8,569 nucleotides of DNA from Pseudomonadota bacterium. GTDB lineage: Bacteria > Pseudomonadota > Gammaproteobacteria > Burkholderiales > Burkholderiaceae_C. The translations under genes were made by a program, and so were the position numbers. The stretch covers positions 1 to 8,569 of the forward strand of contig JAEZZU010000250.1 of the NCBI GenBank assembly GCA_023418355.1, written 5' to 3'. Below, piece after piece: positions 1 to 4,826 of the stretch. Within the stretch, counting starts at the first letter, position 1. Each line of letters starts with the position of its first letter. A model generated the notes under the pieces. It saw only the letters and a list, made by a program, of their open reading frames with translations. It did not search any database and had not been told where the DNA came from.

Positions 1-99
1 AGTGACCATGGCCCCCAGCACGCTGCCCTGAGGGCCGAAGGCTTCGGCCAGTGCCATCATCACCGTGACATAAAGCCACGCAATCACGATTAAATACAT
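1..99 (-). CDS. Small membrane protein, N-terminal fragment
   Basis: Reading leftward from an ATG at 99-97, the frame stays open for 33 codons to the window edge, so the C-terminus is missing. The peptide begins MYLIVIAWLYVTVMMALAEA, one hydrophobic segment (about residues 2-18) followed by EAFGPQGSVLGAMVT, where a second membrane segment may start. From memory, short conserved hypothetical membrane proteins with this kind of N-terminus (MYLI.IAW.YV..MM..AEA) occur in Comamonadaceae, but I cannot name a function. No strong Shine-Dalgarno sequence precedes the ATG. The gene is divergent from phaC with 186 bp between the two starts, so the two genes may share a control region. Coding is likely because the hydrophobic pattern is clean, but the fragment is short. 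Confidence 0.6.
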   Translation of the reverse strand, partial: MYLIVIAWLYVTVMMALAEAFGPQGSVLGAMVT

Positions 100-170
100 G
101 GTCTGTAATTTGCTTGATTTCTGTGCCCGGCGCTGGTTGCGATGTTGATTGGAGTCAAGGAATCAGGCTT

Positions 171-224
171 TTGACATATAGCTGTCATGCACTGATTGTC
201 ACAATTGGTGAGCTGGACAACAAT
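171..224 (+). promoter_or_regulatory. Candidate sigma70 promoter region of the pha operon
   Basis: TTGTCA at 196-201 is followed after 17 bp by AACAAT at 219-224, five and four matches to the consensus hexamers. Transcription would start near 231, about 55 nt before the phaC ATG. A perfect TTGACA at 171-176 lies just upstream but has only weak -10 partners at the right distance. The real promoter may use either -35 element. This is pattern matching only, with no experimental support visible. Confidence 0.35.
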
Positions 225-239
225 CATCACCCAGCATGA

Positions 240-261
240 TGCACTGCCGCAGAGCAGTGCA
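240..261. promoter_or_regulatory. TGCA-rich inverted repeat before phaC, candidate PhaR-type operator
   Basis: TGCACTGC (240-247) and GCAGTGCA (254-261) form perfect 8-bp arms around the 6-bp centre CGCAGA. The element contains nested CTGC/GCAG pairs. PhaR-family regulators of PHB genes are described as binding TGC/GCA-rich dyads of the CTGC-N-GCAG kind, so an operator is plausible. It lies just downstream of the candidate transcription start and 24 bp before the phaC start codon. In the mRNA it would form a GC-rich hairpin ending 11 nt before the ribosome binding site, so an RNA role is also possible. The repeat is certain; its role is inferred. Confidence 0.5.
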
Positions 262-272
262 GCCAAAAACGC

Positions 273-277
273 AAGGA
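273..277 (+). promoter_or_regulatory. phaC ribosome binding site that fixes the start at 286
   Basis: AAGGA at 273-277 is followed by an 8-nt spacer and ATG at 286-288. The open frame extends upstream to a TTG at 196 and contains another ATG at 277, but neither has a comparable Shine-Dalgarno sequence at proper distance. The residues added by the earlier starts do not look like a PhaC N-terminus. Confidence 0.7.
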
Positions 278-285
278 TGACAAGC

Positions 286-1980
286 ATGAATTCCACACCA
301 GACTGGGGTGCTGCAGGGGAGCAGTACACAGACTTTTTCTCCAGACAATGGCAGAACGCCTTGCAGTCATTTGCCGCACTGGGCCAGCCAGCGCCTGCCA
401 AAACTGCAGTCCAGTTTGATGTGAGCCGGCTTCAGGCATTGCAGCAGGACTATGTGCAGGAGGCCGCCCGTCTGTGGAGCCAGGGACTGCAGGCACCAGC
501 ACAGCTGCAGGACAAGCGCTTCAAGTCTGCGCCATGGCTGAGCAATCCCGTCGCAGCCATGACGGCCAGCGCCTACTTGCTCAATGCCAAGGCCTTAATG
601 GGCATGGCGGACGCAGTGCAGACCGATGAAAAAACACGCCAGCGCATTCGCTTTGCGGTGGAGCAATGGGTGGCTGCCATGTCGCCCAGCAACTATCTGG
701 CGCTGAACCCTGAAGCCCAGCAAAAAGCGCTGGAGACCAAGGGCGAAAGTCTGGCCAAGGGTATTCAGAACATGCTGCACGATCTGCAGCAGGGCCATCT
801 GTCCATGACGGACGAAAGTGCCTTCGAAGTTGGCAAAAACGTTGCCACCACCGAAGGTGCCGTGGTCTATGAAAACGAGCTGTTCCAGCTCATCGAGTAC
901 AAGCCGCTGACGGGCAAGATCTACAAGCGCCCGTTGCTGCTGGTGCCACCATGCATCAACAAGTACTACATCCTGGACTTGCAGCCCGACAACTCGCTGA
1001 TTCGCTATGCCGTCAGCCAGGGGCACCGTACCTTTGTCGTGAGCTGGCGCAATCCGGATGAGTCGCTGGGCCACCTGACCTGGGATGACTATATTGAAGA
1101 CGCTGTCATCCGCGCCATTGACGTGACCCAGCAGATCGCCGGTGCGGATCAGATCAATACCCTGGGCTTTTGCGTAGGCGGCACCATGCTGGCTACTGCA
1201 CTGGCTGTGCTGGCCGCGCGTGGTGAGGATCCTGTAGCCAGTGCGACCTTGCTGACCACGTTTGTGGACTTTTCCAGCACAGGGGTGCTGGACGTCTTTA
1301 TTGACGAGGCTTTTGTCCAGATGCGGGAAATGCAGATGGGCAAGGGCGGTCTGCTCAAGGGGCAGGAGCTGGCAGCGACATTCAGCTTCCTGCGGCCCAA
1401 TGATCTGGTCTGGAACTATGTGGTGGGCAACTACCTCAAGGGTGAAACACCACCACCTTTTGACCTGCTGTACTGGAACAGTGATGCCACCAATCTGCCA
1501 GGCCCCTGGTACGCCTGGTATCTGCGCAACACCTATCTGGAAAACAACCTGATTCGCCCCGGCAAACTTACCGTCTGTGGCGAGCAGATTGACATGGGCC
1601 GCGTGACACTGCCGCTGTATATCTACGGCTCGCGTGAAGACCATATCGTGCCGATTGAGGCCGCTTACGCTTCCACACAAGTCTTCCCTGGTGACAAGCG
1701 TTTTGTCATGGGAGCATCAGGACATATCGCCGGGGTGATCAACCCTCCGTCCAAGAACAAGCGCAGCCACTGGATTCGCAGCGATAACGCGCTGCCTGCC
1801 AGCCATGGCGAGTGGCTGCAAGCGGCCACGGAGCACCCCGGCAGCTGGTGGACCGACTGGGCGCAATGGCTTCAGGCCCATGCTGGTACACAAATTGCAG
1901 CCCCCAAGCGCTACGGGAAAGGGCGCAGCTATGAGGTGCTGGAGCCAGCGCCCGGGCGTTACGTGCTGGAAAAAGCCTGA
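286..1980 (+). CDS. phaC: Class I poly(3-hydroxyalkanoate) synthase PhaC
   Basis: Polymerises (R)-3-hydroxybutyryl-CoA into PHB with release of CoA, acting on the surface of cytoplasmic PHB granules. From the ATG at 286 the protein has 564 residues, close to the 560-590 usual for class I synthases. The N-terminal region (about 1-200) resembles the PhaC_N domain and is followed by an alpha/beta-hydrolase catalytic domain containing RPLLLVPPCINKYYILDL at about 215-232. The catalytic triad is visible: the lipase-like box GFCVGG with Cys296, Asp452 in SREDHIVP, and His480 in GASGHIAG. The spacings (156 and 28 residues) match the Cupriavidus necator enzyme (C319, D480, H508). It is the first gene of a phaCAB operon, with 120 bp before phaA. 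All key residues are present and there is no sign of truncation. The preference for short-chain monomers is inferred from the class and from the phaA-phaB context. Confidence 0.97.
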   Translation: MNSTPDWGAAGEQYTDFFSRQWQNALQSFAALGQPAPAKTAVQFDVSRLQALQQDYVQEAARLWSQGLQAPAQLQDKRFKSAPWLSNPVAAMTASAYLLNAKALMGMADAVQTDEKTRQRIRFAVEQWVAAMSPSNYLALNPEAQQKALETKGESLAKGIQNMLHDLQQGHLSMTDESAFEVGKNVATTEGAVVYENELFQLIEYKPLTGKIYKRPLLLVPPCINKYYILDLQPDNSLIRYAVSQGHRTFVVSWRNPDESLGHLTWDDYIEDAVIRAIDVTQQIAGADQINTLGFCVGGTMLATALAVLAARGEDPVASATLLTTFVDFSSTGVLDVFIDEAFVQMREMQMGKGGLLKGQELAATFSFLRPNDLVWNYVVGNYLKGETPPPFDLLYWNSDATNLPGPWYAWYLRNTYLENNLIRPGKLTVCGEQIDMGRVTLPLYIYGSREDHIVPIEAAYASTQVFPGDKRFVMGASGHIAGVINPPSKNKRSHWIRSDNALPASHGEWLQAATEHPGSWWTDWAQWLQAHAGTQIAAPKRYGKGRSYEVLEPAPGRYVLEKA

Positions 1981-2003
1981 GCCATTCACGCCGAGTCATA
2001 GCA

Positions 2004-2021
2004 CAATGCTGCATTGCAACA
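2004..2021. promoter_or_regulatory. TGC-rich overlapping palindromes before phaA, candidate PhaR-type site
   Basis: CAATGC-T-GCATTG (2004-2016) is a perfect 13-bp palindrome. It overlaps TGCTGCA-T-TGCAACA (2007-2021), a 15-bp near-palindrome with one mismatched pair. The element lies 80 bp before the phaA start, in the 120-bp phaC-phaA gap. It shares the TGCA/GCA character of the repeat before phaC, so it may bind the same PHB regulator. No convincing promoter was found next to it. The symmetry is seen; the role is inference. Confidence 0.35.
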
Positions 2022-2100
2022 TCAGCCTGCTGCGCGAGATCGCTACAGGCACTTGGGATGTAAGTTGCAGCGCTTAGATCAACGATAAAGGAATTAGAAA

Positions 2101-3282
2101 ATGGAAGACATCGTCATTGTTTCGGCAGTGCGTACGGCAATCGGCAAGTTTGGCGGCGGCCTGGCCAAAGTGCCTGCCGTGGATCTGGGGGCCACGGCAA
2201 TCAAGGCGGCACTGCAGCGTGCCAATGTGCCTTTTGACCAAGTGGGTGAAGTCATCATGGGGCAGGTGCTGACCGCAGGCGTGGGCCAGAACCCTGCACG
2301 CCAGGCCATGATGAAGGCTGGTGTGGCCAAGGAAACGCCTGCCCTGACCATCAATGCGGTCTGCGGCTCGGGTCTGAAGGCCGTGATGCTGGCCGCACAG
2401 GCCGTGGCAACGGGGGACAGCGAAATTGTGGTGGCTGGCGGTCAGGAAAACATGAGCCTGTCGCCCCACGTTCTGAAAGGCTCGCGTGACGGCCAGCGCA
2501 TGGGCGACTGGAAGATGCAGGACACCATGATCGTGGACGGTCTGTGGGACGTGTACAACCAGTACCACATGGGCATCACGGCTGAAAACGTGGCCAAGGA
2601 AAACGATATCTCGCGCGCCCAGCAGGATGAGCTGGCCATTGGCAGCCAGCAAAAGGCGGCTGCAGCGCAGGATGCGGGCAAGTTCAAGGACGAAATCGTC
2701 CCTGTGGTGATCCCCCAGCGCAAGGGTGACCCCATCGTTTTTGAGGCTGACGAATACATTAACCGCAAAACCAGCCTGGATGCACTGTCGGGTCTGAAGC
2801 CTGCCTTCGACAAGGACGGCACGGTCACGGCCGGCAATGCCTCGGGCATCAATGACGGCGCAGCGGCTGTGGTGGTAATGAGCGCCAGCAAGGCGGCAGC
2901 GCTGGGCCTGAAGCCTCTGGCCAAGATCAAGGCCTATGCCACCAGCGGTCTGGACCCCGCCACCATGGGCATGGGCCCTGTGTTTGCGACCCGCAAGGCG
3001 CTGCAGCGCGCAGGCTGGCAAGTGGGGGATGTGGACCTGTTTGAACTCAACGAAGCCTTTGCCGCACAGGCCTGTGCCGTGAACAAGGTGCTGGGCATTG
3101 ATGCTGCCAAGGTGAACGTCAACGGCGGCGCGATTGCGCTGGGCCACCCCATCGGTGCTTCGGGCTGCCGTGTGCTGGTCACGCTGCTGCACGAAATGCA
3201 GCGCCGTGATGCGAAGAAGGGCCTGGCGGCACTGTGCATTGGTGGCGGCATGGGCGTGGCGCTGGCCGTAGAACGCGCATAA
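2101..3282 (+). CDS. phaA: Acetyl-CoA C-acetyltransferase (beta-ketothiolase) PhaA
   Basis: Catalyses condensation of two acetyl-CoA to acetoacetyl-CoA, the first step of PHB synthesis in the cytoplasm. The 393-residue length is exactly typical of biosynthetic thiolases. The nucleophile Cys88 is in NAVCGSGLKAV, His349 in the NGGAIALGHPIGASG signature, and the general acid/base Cys379 in CIGGGMGVAL. The N-terminal and C-terminal thiolase halves are both complete. AAAGGA at 2087-2092 is placed 8 nt before the ATG. The gene lies between phaC and phaB in the same direction, which favours a biosynthetic PhaA over a degradative thiolase. Other thiolases (AtoB or BktB types) share these motifs, so substrate range is not proven by sequence. 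Confidence 0.96.
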   Translation: MEDIVIVSAVRTAIGKFGGGLAKVPAVDLGATAIKAALQRANVPFDQVGEVIMGQVLTAGVGQNPARQAMMKAGVAKETPALTINAVCGSGLKAVMLAAQAVATGDSEIVVAGGQENMSLSPHVLKGSRDGQRMGDWKMQDTMIVDGLWDVYNQYHMGITAENVAKENDISRAQQDELAIGSQQKAAAAQDAGKFKDEIVPVVIPQRKGDPIVFEADEYINRKTSLDALSGLKPAFDKDGTVTAGNASGINDGAAAVVVMSASKAAALGLKPLAKIKAYATSGLDPATMGMGPVFATRKALQRAGWQVGDVDLFELNEAFAAQACAVNKVLGIDAAKVNVNGGAIALGHPIGASGCRVLVTLLHEMQRRDAKKGLAALCIGGGMGVALAVERA

Positions 3283-3296
3283 GGCCGGAGTGGACG

Positions 3297-3328
3297 CAGC
3301 GAAGTGATGCGCAGCCATCTCTTCGCTG
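3297..3328 (+). other. Hairpin after phaA, possible attenuator or mRNA processing element
   Basis: CAGCGAAG (3297-3304) pairs with CTTCGCTG (3321-3328). Inside this, across a T-T mismatch, GATG (3306-3309) pairs with CATC (3316-3319), leaving a 6-nt loop. The stem begins 14 bp after the phaA stop. A short TTTT run follows only after GGCG (3332-3335), so this is at best a weak terminator. It could lower phaB expression relative to phaC and phaA, or protect the 3' end of the phaCA message. Confidence 0.5.
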
Positions 3329-3337
3329 GCGTTTTCC

Positions 3338-3365
3338 CTGTGCAGAGCATCCGCAATATGCACAG
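3338..3365 (+). other. Second hairpin in the phaA-phaB gap
   Basis: CTGTGCA (3338-3344) and TGCACAG (3359-3365) are perfect 7-bp arms around 14 nt. No T run follows. A smaller repeat, CAGTG/CACTG (3374-3378 and 3386-3390), comes directly after it. The gap between phaA and phaB (171 bp) is therefore highly structured, though I found no convincing sigma70 promoter in it. Confidence 0.4.
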
Positions 3366-3453
3366 AGCAGGGCCAGTGCCATAGTCACTGTACCTGTGGC
3401 GTGAGGGCGCAGTGTGAGTTGTAAAGAATGACTAAATCAGCAGGAGTACAAAT

Positions 3454-4191
3454 ATGAGCCAGAGAGTAGCGTATGTGACCGGAGGTATGGGGGGGATTGG
3501 CACCGCCATCTGCCAGCGTCTGCATCAGGATGGCTTCAAGGTGATCGCAGGCTGCGGGCCTACCCGTGACTACCAGAAGTGGCTGGATGAGCAAAAAGCC
3601 CTGGGCTTTACCTTCTACGCCTCGGTCGGCAATGTGGGGGACTGGGATTCCACAGTGGAAGCCTTTACCCAGGCCAAGGAGGAGCACGGCAGCATTGATG
3701 TGCTGGTGAACAATGCCGGTATCACCCGTGACCGCATGTTCCTGAAGATGACGCCCGATGACTGGCGTGCCGTGATCGAAACCAATCTGAACTCCATGTT
3801 CAACGTCACCAAGCAGGTGGTGGGCGACATGGTGGAAAAGGGCTGGGGTCGCATCATCAACATCAGCTCGGTCAATGGCGCCAAGGGCCAGGCTGGTCAG
3901 ACCAACTATTCCGCCGCCAAGGCCGGCATGCATGGCTTTACCATGGCGCTGGCCCAGGAGTTGGCCAGCAAGGGCGTGACGGTGAACACGGTCAGCCCCG
4001 GCTATATCGGCACGGACATGGTCAAGGCGATTCGCCCTGATGTGCTGGAAAAGATTGTGGGCGTGATTCCCGTCAAGCGTCTGGGTGAGCCCAAGGAAAT
4101 CGCTTCCATGGTGTCCTGGCTGGCTTCGGAAGATGGCAGCTACGCAACGGGTGCGGACTTCTCGGTCAACGGTGGCCTGCACATGCACTGA
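3454..4191 (+). CDS. phaB: NADPH-dependent acetoacetyl-CoA reductase PhaB
   Basis: Reduces acetoacetyl-CoA to (R)-3-hydroxybutyryl-CoA, the PhaC substrate. It is a 245-residue short-chain dehydrogenase/reductase. The cofactor-binding TGGMGGIG is at residues 9-16, NNAG at 86-89, and Asn111 in ETNLNS. The catalytic Ser139, Tyr152 and Lys156 are in the INISSVNG and NYSAAKAG segments, and SPGYIGTDM follows. The stretch around GCGPTRDYQKW and ALGF is characteristic of PhaB rather than FabG, which supports NADPH use and acetoacetyl-CoA specificity. AGGAG at 3442-3446 is 7 nt before the ATG. It is the last gene of the operon and is followed by a strong terminator. Nothing is missing or unusual in the protein. 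Confidence 0.96.
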   Translation: MSQRVAYVTGGMGGIGTAICQRLHQDGFKVIAGCGPTRDYQKWLDEQKALGFTFYASVGNVGDWDSTVEAFTQAKEEHGSIDVLVNNAGITRDRMFLKMTPDDWRAVIETNLNSMFNVTKQVVGDMVEKGWGRIINISSVNGAKGQAGQTNYSAAKAGMHGFTMALAQELASKGVTVNTVSPGYIGTDMVKAIRPDVLEKIVGVIPVKRLGEPKEIASMVSWLASEDGSYATGADFSVNGGLHMH

Positions 4192-4208
4192 GCATTTACG
4201 ACGAAAGC

Positions 4209-4240
4209 AAAATGCCCACCAGAAGGTGGGCATTTTTGTT
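4209..4240 (+). terminator. Intrinsic terminator of the phaCAB operon
   Basis: AAAATGCCCACC (4209-4220) and GGTGGGCATTTT (4225-4236) form a perfect 12-bp stem with an AGAA tetraloop, followed by a T-rich tail. It starts 17 bp after the phaB stop. The A run on the left arm gives a T run on the other strand, so it can also stop minus-strand transcription arriving from the microgenes at 4297-4555. Confidence 0.93.
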
Positions 4241-4267
4241 GCGAAGCATGGAAGATGAAAACGGTCG

Positions 4268-4282
4268 CTGCCCAAGGGGCAG
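4268..4282 (-). terminator. Weak hairpin downstream of the minus-strand microgenes
   Basis: CTGCCC (4268-4273) and GGGCAG (4277-4282) form a 6-bp stem with a 3-nt loop, 14 bp beyond the stop of the 4297-4371 microgene. On the minus strand a TTTT run (4261-4258) follows 6 nt later. The spacing is poor for an intrinsic terminator, so the stronger two-way hairpin at 4209-4240 may do the actual stopping. Confidence 0.3.
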
Positions 4283-4296
4283 GCCTTGCACCCCTC

Positions 4297-4371
4297 TTAC
4301 AGACGGATGGGGGCGCGCTTGCGATCGCGTTCGTCTTCAGGCCAGATGGTGGTAATGGTTTGGGGTTGCAT
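4297..4371 (-). CDS. 24-residue microprotein A with WPEDERDRKRAP block
   Basis: A 25-codon frame (ATG at 4371-4369, TAA at 4299-4297) encodes a 24-residue peptide. Its N-terminal half (MQPQTITTI) is uncharged and is followed by the highly charged block WPEDERDRKRAP (residues 10-21), then I-R-L. AAAGGAG (4386-4380) sits 8 nt before the ATG, a near-ideal ribosome binding site. A second gene 109 bp upstream on the same strand encodes a peptide of the same length with the same block. The codons of the block differ between the copies only at third positions (CCT/CCC, GAC/GAT, CGC/CGT, GCC/GCT), which indicates selection on the peptide. There is no signal peptide, membrane segment or cysteine. I do not recognise the family and assign no function. 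It is convergent with phaB. Confidence 0.75.
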   Translation of the reverse strand: MQPQTITTIWPEDERDRKRAPIRL

Positions 4372-4379
4372 GATTTTCA

Positions 4380-4386
4380 CTCCTTT
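4380..4386 (-). promoter_or_regulatory. Strong ribosome binding site of microgene A
   Basis: Read on the minus strand this is AAAGGAG with an 8-nt spacer to the ATG at 4371. It matches the anti-Shine-Dalgarno sequence better than the sites of most large genes in this window, and it is a main reason to believe the short frame is translated. Confidence 0.7.
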
Positions 4387-4480
4387 GCCTCTTTAACGTC
4401 CCGGTCGCCGGTGGCGTTGACGTTGTGAGTGCAACTGTTTGTTCGCTGCGTTCGAGAATGTGTCGAAGCCGATACCGTGC

Positions 4481-4555
4481 TCAGGCGCGCAGGGGAGCGC
4501 GCTTGCGATCACGTTCATCTTCGGGCCAGACAGCTAAAACTTGTGTGTGGTTCAT
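4481..4555 (-). CDS. 24-residue microprotein B, paralogue of A
   Basis: A 25-codon frame (ATG at 4555-4553, TGA at 4483-4481) encodes a 24-residue peptide starting MNHTQVLAV. It carries the same WPEDERDRKRAP block at residues 10-21 and ends L-R-A. Its length and block position are identical to the copy at 4297-4371, while the nine N-terminal residues share only Met1, Thr or Ile-like positions and general character. AAGGAA (4569-4564) lies 8 nt before the ATG. It would be the first gene of a two-gene minus-strand transcript lying between the phaB terminator and the divergent symporter gene. I found no convincing promoter for it. Possible roles include a leader peptide, a regulatory or dual-function RNA product, or a peptide acting on its own. 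None of these can be chosen from the sequence. Confidence 0.75.
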   Translation of the reverse strand: MNHTQVLAVWPEDERDRKRAPLRA

Positions 4556-4563
4556 GGGGTGTA

Positions 4564-4569
4564 TTCCTT
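4564..4569 (-). promoter_or_regulatory. Ribosome binding site of microgene B
   Basis: Read on the minus strand this is AAGGAA with an 8-nt spacer to the ATG at 4555. It is weaker than the site of microgene A but well placed. Confidence 0.55.
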
Positions 4570-4593
4570 ATGTACTCACAACAACGCAGCCGT

Positions 4594-4622
4594 TTGACGG
4601 TGCGTTGACACGCCCAGATAAA
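4594..4622 (+). promoter_or_regulatory. Candidate sigma70 promoter of the symporter gene
   Basis: TTGACG (4594-4599) and GATAAA (4617-4622) are separated by 17 bp, with five and four consensus matches. Transcription would begin near 4629, giving a leader of roughly 200 nt before the symporter start at 4827. A second -35-like TTGACA at 4605-4610 lies inside the spacer but lacks a good -10. A7 (4620-4626) and T8 (4633-4640) tracts flank the expected start and may bend or soften the DNA there. Confidence 0.4.
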
Positions 4623-4826
4623 AAAATTGAAGTTTTTTTTGAAGCCTGTGCGCAAGCACCGCTGAAGCCGGTCTGGCGCAGTCTGCGGCGCTGGCTGGCT
4701 ATGCGCTGTATAGGGAGAAAGTGGGCGCTGCGTGCACAAGTGTTTGCGCAGGTGGAGAATGCTGCCCCTGCGGTTGGCGAAGGGGAGGAGGCCCCGGTAG
4801 CTGCAGCTCCTTGAAGAAGAAACGGT

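Noticed and set aside
196..285. Upstream extension of phaC to a TTG start at 196
   Set aside because: The added residues do not resemble a PhaC N-terminus, they cover the candidate promoter and inverted repeat, and a proper AAGGA site serves the ATG at 286.
595..1680. 361-codon open frame antisense to phaC
   Set aside because: phaC is certain in this region from its catalytic triad. The antisense product is His/Gln/Val-rich with no recognisable motif, as expected of the shadow of a GC-rich coding strand.
2074..3363. 429-codon open frame antisense to phaA
   Set aside because: The very long antisense frame follows from phaA codon bias. The translation is unnaturally rich in His, Ala and Arg and has no domain signature.
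4425..4814. 129-codon plus-strand frame ending 12 bp before the symporter start
   Set aside because: Its first part is antisense to microgene B. Neither its ATG at 4554 nor the one at 4701 has a Shine-Dalgarno sequence, and it uses ATA and AGA codons. The Ala/Glu-rich tail looks mildly coding-like, so a short real gene from about 4701 is not fully excluded.
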